Positions 25,168 through 33,459 of a stretch of DNA of 64,000 nucleotides are shown here, piece after piece. The notes below the pieces were generated by a model that searched no databases, was not told the DNA's origin, and saw only the letters and a list, made by a program, of their open reading frames with translations. Positions within the stretch are counted from its first letter, which is position 1. Each line of letters begins with the position of its first letter. Where the stretch lies: the NCBI GenBank assembly GCA_004020875.1, contig SAPZ01000016.1, positions 78,338 through 142,337 on the forward strand, read 5' to 3'. Both the position numbers and the translations under genes were made by a program. Origin of the DNA: Mesorhizobium sp. Lineage in GTDB: Bacteria > Pseudomonadota > Alphaproteobacteria > Rhizobiales > Rhizobiaceae.

Positions 25168-26691
25168 ATGACCAATCACCTGTTCGATGCCTTCCGTTCC
25201 CGCATGCCGGCGCCCGGCCGGCTGCTGATGGAGACGGATGACGGCCGGTCGATCACCTACGGCGACATGCTGGCAAAGTCGGCGCAGCTGGCGCATGCCC
25301 TGGCGCAGGCCGGCGTCGAGCCCGGCGACCGCGTCGCGGTCCAGGTCGAGAAGAGCCCGGAGGCGGCGCTGCTCTATCTCGCTTCGTTGCGCGCCGGCGC
25401 GGTCTTCCTTCCGCTCAACACCGCCTACACGCTGCCGGAACTCGACTATTTCTTCCGCGACGCCGAGCCGAGGCTGATTATATGCGATCCGGACCGGCTT
25501 GCCGGCGTCGAGCCGCTTGCCGCGTCGATCGGCGCCACGGTGCTCACGCTTGGCCGCGACGGACAAGGGACCTTGGCCAGCCAGGCTTCGCGGCAGGCGA
25601 CGGAATTCAGCGATGTCGCGCGCGGGCCAGACGACCTCGCCGCCATCCTCTACACCTCCGGCACCACTGGTCGTTCGAAGGGCGCGATGCTCACCCACGA
25701 GAATCTTGCGTCCAATGCCCGCGTGCTGGTCGAGCAGTGGCGCTTCGGCGCCGACGATGTGCTGATCCACGCGCTGCCGATCTTCCACACGCACGGGCTG
25801 TTCGTCGCCACCAACGTCGTCCTGATGGCCGGCGCGAAAATGTTGTTCGAACAGAAATTCGACCCAGCGCGGATCCTGTCGCTTTTGCCGCGCGCGACGG
25901 CTTTGATGGGCGTGCCGACCTTCTATGTGCGGCTGTTGCAGCAGGAGGGCCTGACGCGCGAGACAACGAAGACGATCCGGGTCTTCATCTCCGGCTCGGC
26001 GCCGCTGCTCGCCGAGACACACAATGCCTGGCGCGAGCGCACCGGCCACGCCATCCTCGAGCGCTACGGCATGACCGAGACCAACATGAACACCTCCAAC
26101 CCCTATGACGGCGAGCGGCGCGCCGGCACGGTCGGCTTCCCCTTGCCCGGGGTCTCGCTGCGCATCACCGATCCTGAGACGGCCAAGCCGCTGGCCCAGG
26201 ACGAGATCGGGATGATTGAGGTCAAAGGCCCCAACGTCTTTGCCGGCTATTGGCGCATGCCCGAGAAGACCAAGGCCGAATTCCGCGACGACTGCTTCTT
26301 CATCACCGGTGATCTCGGGCTGATCGATGCCGACGGCTATGTGCACATCGTCGGACGCGGCAAGGACCTGATCATATCCGGCGGCTACAACGTCTATCCA
26401 AAGGAGATCGAGAGCGAGATCGACATGCTCGACGGCGTCAGCGAAAGCGCGGTGATTGGCGTCGCTCATCCGGATTTCGGCGAAGGCGTGACCGCGGTGG
26501 TGGTCCGCAAGCCGGGATCGGCGATCGGCGCCGCCGACATTGCTGGCGCCATCGCCGGCCGGCTGGCGAAATACAAGCACCCGAAGCAGGTGATCTTCGT
26601 CGACGAACTGCCGCGCAACACGATGGGCAAGGTGCAGAAGAACGTGCTGCGCGAGACGTATAAGGATATTTATGCCGGCAAAGCTGGCTAA
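25168..26691 (+). CDS. matB: Malonyl-CoA synthetase
   Basis: Adenylate-forming ligase of 507 residues that converts malonate, CoA and ATP to malonyl-CoA. The phosphate loop YTSGTTGRSKGAML, the A5 motif YGMTETNMNTSNPY, the hinge ITGDLGLIDADGYVHIVGR and the C-terminal catalytic Lys at residue 488 (PRNTMGKVQKNVL) are all present. Length and these sequences match rhizobial MatB rather than acetyl-CoA synthetases. The malonyl-CoA decarboxylase (matA) and malonate carrier (matC) usually found beside it are not here, so malonyl-CoA may feed biosynthesis or the partners are elsewhere. ATG 25168 follows GAGAGAGATGC. Confidence 0.9.
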   Translation: MTNHLFDAFRSRMPAPGRLLMETDDGRSITYGDMLAKSAQLAHALAQAGVEPGDRVAVQVEKSPEAALLYLASLRAGAVFLPLNTAYTLPELDYFFRDAEPRLIICDPDRLAGVEPLAASIGATVLTLGRDGQGTLASQASRQATEFSDVARGPDDLAAILYTSGTTGRSKGAMLTHENLASNARVLVEQWRFGADDVLIHALPIFHTHGLFVATNVVLMAGAKMLFEQKFDPARILSLLPRATALMGVPTFYVRLLQQEGLTRETTKTIRVFISGSAPLLAETHNAWRERTGHAILERYGMTETNMNTSNPYDGERRAGTVGFPLPGVSLRITDPETAKPLAQDEIGMIEVKGPNVFAGYWRMPEKTKAEFRDDCFFITGDLGLIDADGYVHIVGRGKDLIISGGYNVYPKEIESEIDMLDGVSESAVIGVAHPDFGEGVTAVVVRKPGSAIGAADIAGAIAGRLAKYKHPKQVIFVDELPRNTMGKVQKNVLRETYKDIYAGKAG

Positions 26692-26741
26692 CAATTATCG
26701 AGCGGCGAACCTCGGGTATTTAGCCGAGACGGCCATCAGGT

Positions 26742-26896
26742 GGTCATCCTAGGGCGGAGCAAGGAGCGAAGCGACGCGCGCAGACCCTAGGATCCATGCC
26801 GTGACGCTAACGCGCCGCTAACATTGCAGAATTCCGCACCGGTGCACTCTACGTCACAGGTCACGGAATCGATCCTCGGGTCAAGCCCGAGGATGA
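26742..26896. repeat. Composite palindromic repeat, family B
   Basis: Three nested inverted repeats: CCTAGGGC with ACCCTAGG around GCAAGGAGCGAAGCGACG (26748-26790), GATCCATGCCGTGAC (26791-26805) with GTCACGGAATCGATC (26861-26875), and TCCTCGGG with CCCGAGGA around TCAAG. It fills the gap between the converging matB and nagA genes. This kind of element is common between genes in Rhizobiales. Confidence 0.75.
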
Positions 26897-26966
26897 CGAC
26901 GCGCTAAAGGCTTCGGCCAACCGCGAACGTTTGCGGGTTTCCTGACTGACGATGGGATCGAGAGGC

Positions 26967-28127
26967 CTACGCGCCAAAAACCTTGTTGCCGCCGATCCAG
27001 ACGTTCTTCACATCCAGCCCCTCCGACAGCCCAACGATGTCGGCGGCGGTACCGTTGGCGAAACGCCCGAGCCGGTGCGCCTGGCCGATTGCCTCGGCCG
27101 GATAGAGCGAGGCCATGCGCAACGCCTCGTCGAGATCGAGCCCGATGCCGCGATGGACGAAGCGGATGGCGGAGATCATGTCGAGGTCGGCGCCCGCCAG
27201 CGTGCCGTCGGCGAGCCTGAGGCTGCCGTCCTTGCGGTAGATGATGCGGCTGTTCAGCATGAACGACGTCATGTCGGTGCCGATCGTCGCCATGGCGTCG
27301 GTTACCAGCACGATTTTGCCGGGCCCCTGCTTGCCGCGCAGCGCAAGGACCATCGTCGCCGGATGGACATGAATGCCGTCGGCGATGATGCCTGCATACA
27401 AGCCGCCAGTGTCGATCGCCGCGCCCGCCAGGCCCGGTTCGCGGTTGCCGATCTGGCTCATGGCATTGAACAGATGCGTGACCACCGTAGCGCCGGCTTC
27501 GGCGTAGGCTCTGGCCGTGGCGTAATTCGTATCGGTATGGCCGAGGCTGACGACAACGCCGGCCTTGGCCAGCGCCGTGACACGGGCCGGTTCGACCGAT
27601 TCGGGCGCGATCGTGGTGAGCAGCACCGGCAGGTCCTTGCGCGCCGAGATAAGCGCCGCCTGGTCGGCATCGGTCATCGGCCGGATCAGCGCCGGATCGT
27701 GCGCGCCTTTGCGGGCCAGGGAAAGATGCGGACCTTCCAGATGCAGGCCGAGGAAGCCAGGCACCTTTGCCCGGTTGGCCTCGGCGCCGGCAGCGACGGC
27801 GGCGGCGGTGATCGCCGGCGTGTCGGTGATCAGCGTCACCAGCAGCGCCGTGGTGCCGAATGGCGCATGCGCCCGGCAGATGGTCTCGATCGAGGCGACG
27901 TCGGGATGGTCGTTGAGCATGACGCCGCCGCCGCCATTGACCTGAATGTCGACGAAGCCCGGCACCAGCAGGCCGCCTCCAGCCTCGACCGCCGGAACGC
28001 CGGACGGAATGGCGCCGGCGGGCAGAATGGCCTCGACCACGTCTCCCTTTACGACAAGGGCAGCGTTGTCATGCCAGTCGGCGCCGTCAAAAATGCGGGC
28101 GCCAGTGAGTGCGAAACGATTGCTCAT
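26967..28127 (-). CDS. nagA: N-acetylglucosamine-6-phosphate deacetylase
   Basis: Amidohydrolase-superfamily enzyme of 386 residues that removes acetate from GlcNAc-6-P to give GlcN-6-P. LLVPGFVDIQVNGGGGVML is the family N-terminal metal/substrate segment; GLHLEGPHLSLARKGAHDP carries the metal-binding Glu, VVSLGHTDTNYATA and VTHLFNAMSQIG the two His, and VLVTDAMATIG the catalytic Asp. It is the last gene of a leftward operon (kinase, regulator, isomerase, deacetylase) and overlaps the isomerase gene by ATGA. Substrate GlcNAc-6-P is supplied by the kinase of the same operon or by MurQ across the divide. Confidence 0.95.
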   Translation of the reverse strand: MSNRFALTGARIFDGADWHDNAALVVKGDVVEAILPAGAIPSGVPAVEAGGGLLVPGFVDIQVNGGGGVMLNDHPDVASIETICRAHAPFGTTALLVTLITDTPAITAAAVAAGAEANRAKVPGFLGLHLEGPHLSLARKGAHDPALIRPMTDADQAALISARKDLPVLLTTIAPESVEPARVTALAKAGVVVSLGHTDTNYATARAYAEAGATVVTHLFNAMSQIGNREPGLAGAAIDTGGLYAGIIADGIHVHPATMVLALRGKQGPGKIVLVTDAMATIGTDMTSFMLNSRIIYRKDGSLRLADGTLAGADLDMISAIRFVHRGIGLDLDEALRMASLYPAEAIGQAHRLGRFANGTAADIVGLSEGLDVKNVWIGGNKVFGA

Positions 28128-29155
28128 ACGGTTTCCGTCACCTTACGCAGGTTGCGCGGCGTGTCGGGGTCGAGGCCGCGATGACGCGCGAAGGCCTCGA
28201 CGAAGCCGTAGAAGGACACGATCAGCGGCAGCGGATCGGTCAGCGGATGGCCGGTGGCCACATGCGGCAGAAGCCTCGCGGCCTTGGCCTTGTCGGAGGT
28301 GACGAAGGCGGCGGCGCCCTTGGCCGTCAGGCTGTCGGCCGCCTCGGCGACCGACGGTTCGGACGCATCACGGGCGGCGAGCGCCAGGACCGGAAAACCA
28401 GGCCCGACCAGCGCCAGCGGGCCATGCATGACCTCGGCCGCGCTGTAGGCCTCGGCATGCATGGCGCAGGTTTCCTTGAATTTCAGCGCCGCTTCGCTGG
28501 CGATCGCGAAGGATGGGCCACGGCCAAGGATGAAGAGCGACTGCGGATCCTCTAGGGCGCCGGCGAGCGCCATCCAGTCGCAGGCGATCGCCTTCTCAAA
28601 ATGAGCCGGCAGGCCGGCGAGCGCCTTCAGCAACGGCTTGTCATCGGTCGCATGCGCCATGAGCGCCAGGCCGGCGACGGCGGAATTGACGAAGGTCTTG
28701 GTGGCCGCGACGGAGCGTTCCGGCCCGGCAAGAATGTCGATGGCGTAATCGGAAGCCCGCGCGAGCGGCGAGTCGGCGGTATTGGTGATGGCCACGGTGA
28801 GCGCGCCGCCCGCGCGGGCCGTTTCGGCCATGGCGACGATGTCCGGGCTCTTGCCCGACTGCGAGACTGCCAGGCAGGCGGAGCCGCGGAGTCTCAGCTT
28901 GGCGCCGTAGATGGACGCGATGGAGGGCCCGACCGAGGCGACCGCCAGGCCTGCCGTCAGCTCGACCGCATATTTCATAAAGGTCGCGGCATGGTCGGAC
29001 GAGCCGCGCGCGACGGTGACGACGAACTGCGGATCGCGCTCGCGCAAGCCGCGACCGGCCTCGGCCAAAGCCGAAGCCGAGCCGTCGAGAAGGCGGGCGG
29101 CGGCTTCAGGGATCTCGTCGATCTCGCGCCGCATATGGGTGGTGTTGGCGCTCAT
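28124..29155 (-). CDS. SIS-domain glucosamine-6-phosphate deaminase (NagB-II type)
   Basis: Protein of 343 residues with two SIS sugar-phosphate domains. Near the N-terminus THMRREIDEIPEAAARLL is the typical lead-in of the GlmS-isomerase-like AgaS/NagB-II group. The first SIS domain has TVARGSSDHAATFMKYAVEL and CLAVSQSGKSPDIVA; the second has ILGRGPSFAIASEAALKFKE. It lacks the glutaminase domain of GlmS, so it should act as a deaminase/isomerase taking GlcN-6-P to fructose 6-phosphate and ammonia. It lies between nagR-like regulator and nagA with 4-base overlaps on both sides. No classical NagB is in the window. Confidence 0.9.
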   Translation of the reverse strand: MSANTTHMRREIDEIPEAAARLLDGSASALAEAGRGLRERDPQFVVTVARGSSDHAATFMKYAVELTAGLAVASVGPSIASIYGAKLRLRGSACLAVSQSGKSPDIVAMAETARAGGALTVAITNTADSPLARASDYAIDILAGPERSVAATKTFVNSAVAGLALMAHATDDKPLLKALAGLPAHFEKAIACDWMALAGALEDPQSLFILGRGPSFAIASEAALKFKETCAMHAEAYSAAEVMHGPLALVGPGFPVLALAARDASEPSVAEAADSLTAKGAAAFVTSDKAKAARLLPHVATGHPLTDPLPLIVSFYGFVEAFARHRGLDPDTPRNLRKVTETV

Positions 29156-29931
29156 GGCCGGATCTCCTCTCCCGGCCCGGTCAGCCGGAGTTCGGCGACG
29201 AAATCATAGGCGTCGCCCCTGTAGACCGAGCGGGTGAACTCGATCACCTTGCCGCTCGCCAGATAGGAAATGCGCTCGATCTGCAAGCCGGCAACCCCCG
29301 GGGGCACTTCCAGGAGGCGCGCATCGGCATCGCCGAGATTGGTTGCCGAGATGCGCTGCACGGCGCGGACCGGGCGATTGCCGGTCGTGCCCAGTGCCGC
29401 GTAGAGCGAGGAGCCGATCGCTTCGGGATCGGGCAGGACGCTGGCCGAAAGCGCCGCGCGCTCGATCGCCAGCGGCGTGTCGTTGGCAATACGCAGGCGC
29501 GCGACGCGCGCCACCAGTTCGGTCGAGGACAGCCCCAGCACCATCATCTCGTCCGGCGACGGCGCATAGAGGCCACGGTCGAGCCAGACGGAGCGTACGT
29601 TCATGCCGCGGCGCGCCATGTCCTCGGTGAAGGAGGTGAGCCGCGACAGCGACTGCTCGACGCGTTCCATGCGCGGAGCGACGAACGTGCCGGAGCCGTG
29701 GCGCTGGACGAGGATGCCGCCCTTGACCAGGTCCTGCACCGCCTTGCGCACGGTGACCCGCGAAATATCGGCCTTGCTGGCGATATCGCGCTCGGACGGC
29801 AGGGCATCGCCCGGGCCGATCAGGCCGCGATTGACGGCTTCCTCGATGCTGCGCCTGAGCTGCAGATAGAGCGGCGCGCCGCTCTGTGAGGATTCTTTCA
29901 ACATGGCGAAGATCTGGTCGGCGGCGCTCAT
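29152..29931 (-). CDS. GntR/HutC regulator of amino-sugar genes (NagQ/NagR-like)
   Basis: Repressor-type protein of 259 residues: GntR winged helix at about 15-85 (YLQLRRSIEEAVNRGLIG, ALPSERDIASKADISRVTVR, GSGTFVAPR) and a UTRA effector domain at about 105-255 (TELVARVARLRIANDTPLAIE, ISYLASGKVIEFTRSVYRGD). UTRA domains of this clade bind GlcN-6-P or GlcNAc-6-P. It is embedded in the amino-sugar operon, overlapping its neighbours by ATGA on each side. The TGGTATT direct repeats in front of both divergent operons are its probable targets, so it likely controls its own operon and the murQ-transporter operon. Confidence 0.9.
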   Translation of the reverse strand: MSAADQIFAMLKESSQSGAPLYLQLRRSIEEAVNRGLIGPGDALPSERDIASKADISRVTVRKAVQDLVKGGILVQRHGSGTFVAPRMERVEQSLSRLTSFTEDMARRGMNVRSVWLDRGLYAPSPDEMMVLGLSSTELVARVARLRIANDTPLAIERAALSASVLPDPEAIGSSLYAALGTTGNRPVRAVQRISATNLGDADARLLEVPPGVAGLQIERISYLASGKVIEFTRSVYRGDAYDFVAELRLTGPGEEIRP

Positions 29932-30809
29932 CGCGTCGCCCCCGGGCCTTTGGCGAAGAGACGCACGGCCATCTGCACGGCACCGCCCAGCGCATCGTCA
30001 AGCGGAGCTTTGAGCAGCGCCTGATAGCGCGCCGACAGCCGCGGCGCGTAAAGCGGCGCCAGCCCGCCGAGCAGACAGAGCGGAGCGTCGTCGGCAAGAT
30101 CGAGCGCGCCGAGCGAGGCCTCGACGTCAGCCACCGCCTTGGCGAGGATAAAATTGGCGACGAGATCGCCCTTTTCGGCGTGCTCGAAGACCTTCGGCGC
30201 GAAGCCACCGAAATCGCCGGGCTTGGCGTTGGTGGTGAATTCGACCACGTCTTCGGGATTGTTGCGAAAGACGGCGAGCATGGCATCGGTCAGCGGCGAG
30301 CCCGGACGAATGCCATCATAGGCAAGCAGCGTCTGCTCCAGCAGGTCGCGGCCGATGCGGGCGCCGCTGCCCTGGTCACCGACCTGGAAACCCCAGCCGC
30401 CGATGGCACGCGACTTGCCCTCTTTACGTGCCATATAGGCGGTGCCGGTGCCCAGGATGGCCATGGCGCCGTCACCGGAACCGACCGCGCCCTCGAGCGC
30501 GATTTCGGCATCGGTTTCGACGCGGCTGAGGCTGAAAGGCAGGATCGCCTCGAGCTGCTGCCGGTAGGTGCCGACATTGGCGCCAGCGAGGCCGAGAATG
30601 GCCGGCGTTTGCGGGATCAGCTCCGGATCGGCGCCGGCAGCAAGGAAAGCCTGCCTGGCCGCTTCTACGATGTTGGCGCGCGCGCCGGTGAGATCGGTGC
30701 GGATGTTGGCGGCGCCGCTCTTGGCGCGGCCGACGACAGCGCCGTCGACGGTCGCAAGGGCCGCCCTGCAGCTGGTGCCGCCGCCATCGATGCCAAGCAC
30801 GAATTTCAC
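29928..30809 (-). CDS. BadF/BadG-type N-acetylglucosamine kinase
   Basis: ASKHA-fold kinase of 293 residues. The first phosphate loop LGIDGGGTSCRAAL (residues 4-17), the second ILGTGTAYMA, the substrate region GGWGFQVGDQGSGARIGRDLL and the adenosine motif LLGGLAPLYAP identify an N-acetylglucosamine kinase-like member. It would give GlcNAc-6-P from imported or recycled GlcNAc. I place the start at GTG 30809 because a strong GAGGAG site sits seven bases upstream; the ATG at 30851 would read through an operator repeat. It is first in the leftward operon. Confidence 0.9.
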   Translation of the reverse strand: MKFVLGIDGGGTSCRAALATVDGAVVGRAKSGAANIRTDLTGARANIVEAARQAFLAAGADPELIPQTPAILGLAGANVGTYRQQLEAILPFSLSRVETDAEIALEGAVGSGDGAMAILGTGTAYMARKEGKSRAIGGWGFQVGDQGSGARIGRDLLEQTLLAYDGIRPGSPLTDAMLAVFRNNPEDVVEFTTNAKPGDFGGFAPKVFEHAEKGDLVANFILAKAVADVEASLGALDLADDAPLCLLGGLAPLYAPRLSARYQALLKAPLDDALGGAVQMAVRLFAKGPGATR

Positions 30810-30832
30810 GCGATTTCTCCTCGGGTCTGGAT

Positions 30833-30852
30833 AATACCAATAAAATACCAAT
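30833..30852 (-). promoter_or_regulatory. TGGTATT direct-repeat operator, kinase side
   Basis: On this strand two ATTGGTAT units (30845-30852 and 30834-30841) are exactly 11 bp apart, one helical turn. The pair ends 24 bases from the kinase GTG. It matches the pair in front of murQ and resembles the TGGTATT-N4-TGGTATT box described, as I recall, for the GntR regulator NagQ in Xanthomonas. Confidence 0.7.
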
Positions 30853-30967
30853 AGCCAAGAGTTAATTTCGGTTCAAAAAAGATTAAGCCATATTTTATTG
30901 AAAAATCATGGTAATTTGCCGACAAGGGAATTCCTCTTCCTGAAATTCGTTAATGCGTGTGGACAAG

Positions 30968-30985
30968 TGGTATTTTTTTGGTATT
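30968..30985 (+). promoter_or_regulatory. TGGTATT direct-repeat operator, murQ side
   Basis: TGGTATT at 30968-30974 and again at 30979-30985, separated by TTTT, 11-bp period. It ends 25 bases before the murQ ATG, the mirror image of the arrangement on the kinase side. An AT-rich stretch (30858-30910) between the two operators probably holds the divergent promoters. Confidence 0.72.
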
Positions 30986-31010
30986 GTTCGATTAGGTCGG
31001 AGGAAAATGG

Positions 31011-31919
31011 ATGGCCGAGACGCGCACGGAAGCGCTCCACCAGAATGCCGAGGGGCTGGATATCCAAGCCCCGGAAGCCATTCTGGCGTTCCTGGCCAAC
31101 GCCCAGATCGAGGCCGCCAAGGCCGTGCACGGCGCCATTCCGGCGATCGCCGCCGCAGCCGATCTCATCGCGAAGCAGCTGAAGAGCGGCGGCAGGCTCG
31201 CCTATGCGGCGGCCGGCAGCTCCGGCCTGATGGCCGTGGCCGACGCGCTGGAACTGCCCGGCACGTTCGGCATTGCACGCGATCGCATCGCCATCCTGAT
31301 TGCGGGCGGCGACGACGCCTTCCGCACGCTGGCAGGCGGACCGGAGGATGACACCGACGAAGCTTCTGCGGCTGTTGCCGCGGCCGCTATCGGCAAGAGA
31401 GACTGCCTGATCGCAATCTCCGCCAGCGGTTCCACACCTTACGCCGTTCGGGCGCTCGAAGACGCGCGCGGCCGCGGCGCGGCGACGATCGCGATCGCCA
31501 ACAACCGGGGCGCCGCGCTGTTCAAGCAGGCCGACGTCGCCATCCTGCTGGAAACGCCTCCCGAGCTGATCGCCGGCTCGACGCGCATGGGCGCCGGCAC
31601 CGCGCAGAAGATCGCGCTCAACATGCTGTCGACGCTGACCGCCATTCATCTCGGCCATGTCCATGACGGCTACATGGTCAATCTCACCGCCGACAACATC
31701 AAGCTGCGCGACCGCGCCGTGCGCATGGTCGCGGCCATCAGCGGCAAGAGCCGCGACGACGCCGCCCGCCTGCTCGAGGAGAGCGGCGGCGTGGTCAAGA
31801 CCGCCATTCTGCTCGCCGCGGGCGCCGCCAGCGCCGACGCGGCCGAGAAGATACTGGAAGGAACCGGCCAGAAGCTTCGGCCGGCGCTTTCCGAGATCGA
31901 GGGGAGCAAGGGGCGCTGA
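31011..31919 (+). CDS. murQ: N-acetylmuramic acid 6-phosphate etherase
   Basis: SIS-domain lyase of 302 residues that cleaves the lactyl ether of MurNAc-6-P to GlcNAc-6-P and D-lactate. AETRTEALHQNAEGLD is the family N-terminal motif; GGRLAYAAAGSSGLMAV, GGDDAFRTLAGGPEDD with the catalytic acidic residues, ISASGSTPYAVRALE and the paired STRMGAGTAQKIALNMLST complete it. The ribosome site is GGAGGAAA. MurQ delivers GlcNAc-6-P to the divergent nagA and deaminase genes. Its place as first gene of the transporter operon suggests peptidoglycan-derived sugars are recycled or imported. Confidence 0.95.
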   Translation: MAETRTEALHQNAEGLDIQAPEAILAFLANAQIEAAKAVHGAIPAIAAAADLIAKQLKSGGRLAYAAAGSSGLMAVADALELPGTFGIARDRIAILIAGGDDAFRTLAGGPEDDTDEASAAVAAAAIGKRDCLIAISASGSTPYAVRALEDARGRGAATIAIANNRGAALFKQADVAILLETPPELIAGSTRMGAGTAQKIALNMLSTLTAIHLGHVHDGYMVNLTADNIKLRDRAVRMVAAISGKSRDDAARLLEESGGVVKTAILLAAGAASADAAEKILEGTGQKLRPALSEIEGSKGR

Positions 31920-31972
31920 GCCCCTGTTCTCATCAAAACCGAACCTGAAAAAGGTCAACAGGGAGACTGAAG

Positions 31973-33232
31973 ATGAAGACCAAACTACTGACGGCCCTTC
32001 TGCTCGGCACCAGCATCCTCGGCACCACCGGGATGGCTCTGGCCGAGGACGTGACCCTCAACATCGAAAGCTGGCGCGGCGACGACCTGACCATCTGGAA
32101 GGACAAGCTGATCCCGGCCTTCGAAGCAAAGAACCCCGGCATCAAGGTGGTGTTCGCGCCTTCGGCCCCGACCGAGTATGACGCGGCGCTGGGCGCCAAG
32201 CTCGCCGCCGGCTCGGCCGGCGACCTGATCACCTGCCGCCCCTTCGACAAGTCGCTCGAGCTGTTCAAGAAGGGCAACCTCGCCGACATCTCCTCGCTGC
32301 CCGGCATGGACAACTTCTCGCCGGTCGCCAAGGCCGCCTGGCAGACCGACGACGGCAAGTCGAGCTTTTGTGTGCCGATGGCTTCGGTCATCCACGGCTT
32401 CATCTACAACAAGGACGCCTTCGAGAAGCTCGGCCTCAAGGTGCCGACGACGCGCGACGAGTTCTTCGCCGTGCTCGACAAGATCAAGGCCGACGGCACC
32501 TACATTCCGATGGCGATGGGCACGAAGGACCTCTGGGAAGCCGCGACCATGGGCTACCAGAATATCGGCCCGAACTACTGGAAGGGCGAGGAAGGCCGCC
32601 AGGCGCTGATCAAGGGCGAGCAGAAGCTGACCGATCCGCAGTGGGTCGAGCCCTACAAGGAACTGGCCAAGTGGAAGCCCTATCTCGGCGACGGCTTCGA
32701 GGCGCAGACCTATCCGGACAGCCAGAACCTGTTCACGCTCGGCCGCGCCGCGATCTACCCGGCCGGCTCATGGGAGATCGGCCTGTTCAACACCCAGGCA
32801 CAGTTCAAGATGGGCGCGTTCCCGCCGCCGGTGCAGAAGGCCGGCGACACCTGCTACATCTCCGACCATACCGATATCGGCATGGGCCTGAACGCGGCAT
32901 CGAAGCATCCGGAAGAGGCCAAGAAGTTCCTCTCATGGGTGGCTTCGCCGGACTTCGCCACCATCTATGCCAACGCGCTGCCGGGCTTCTTCAGCCTGAA
33001 CTCGACGCCGGTGAAGATGGAAGACCCGCTGGCGCAGGAATTCGTCTCCTGGCGCGGCAAATGCAAGTCGACGATCCGCTCGACCTACCAGATCCTGTCG
33101 CGCGGCACGCCGAACCTCGAAAACGAGACCTGGGTTGAATCGGCCAATGTGATCAACGGTACCGACACCCCGGAAGCCGCGGCCAAGAAGCTGCAGGACG
33201 GTCTCGACAGCTGGTACAAGCCGGCGAAGTAA
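31973..33232 (+). CDS. Sugar ABC transporter substrate-binding protein (CUT1)
   Basis: Periplasmic binding protein of 419 residues, family 1 (maltose-type). Signal peptide of about 24 residues ends ALA-ED. The mature part starts VTLNIESWRGDDLTIWKDKL and shows the two-lobe pattern with YDAALGAKLAAGSAGDLITC, SVIHGFIYNKDAFEKLGLKVP and the hinge-region ITGs of the class; TYQILSRGTPNLENETW is near the C-terminus. Position between murQ and two permeases, under the TGGTATT operator, suggests GlcNAc, chitooligosaccharide or muropeptide sugar as ligand, but that is inference. A GGGAGAC ribosome site precedes it. Confidence 0.92.
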   Translation: MKTKLLTALLLGTSILGTTGMALAEDVTLNIESWRGDDLTIWKDKLIPAFEAKNPGIKVVFAPSAPTEYDAALGAKLAAGSAGDLITCRPFDKSLELFKKGNLADISSLPGMDNFSPVAKAAWQTDDGKSSFCVPMASVIHGFIYNKDAFEKLGLKVPTTRDEFFAVLDKIKADGTYIPMAMGTKDLWEAATMGYQNIGPNYWKGEEGRQALIKGEQKLTDPQWVEPYKELAKWKPYLGDGFEAQTYPDSQNLFTLGRAAIYPAGSWEIGLFNTQAQFKMGAFPPPVQKAGDTCYISDHTDIGMGLNAASKHPEEAKKFLSWVASPDFATIYANALPGFFSLNSTPVKMEDPLAQEFVSWRGKCKSTIRSTYQILSRGTPNLENETWVESANVINGTDTPEAAAKKLQDGLDSWYKPAK

Positions 33233-33246
33233 GAGAATCGAAGAGC

Positions 33247-33278
33247 GATGCCGGCCGGGCGCGTGCCCGGCCGGCATC
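33247..33278 (+). terminator. Perfect 14-bp stem-loop after the binding-protein gene
   Basis: GATGCCGGCCGGGC and GCCCGGCCGGCATC pair around GCGT. There is no T run, and the permease genes follow, so it more likely stabilises the binding-protein mRNA or reduces read-through than ends transcription. The rest of the 227-base gap shows nothing else. Confidence 0.75.
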
Positions 33279-33459
33279 CAGACGCATCCAGATGGCGATT
33301 GTCGGCGCAGCCTCCCGGTCTTACCCTCGATCCCGCGGGAAAGACGGAGCCGATCTGTCGCTGGCCTTGTCCTTCCCCTGAGGGGACAGCCAGGCCATGC
33401 ATCGAGGCATCAGCTAGCATCACCGAACTGGAACCCAGAGACGGCGGGGAACCGAACTC

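Noticed and set aside
26742-26896. Insertion sequence or tRNA remnant between matB and nagA
   Set aside because: No transposase reading frame and no cloverleaf; the nested palindromes fit a non-coding intergenic repeat.
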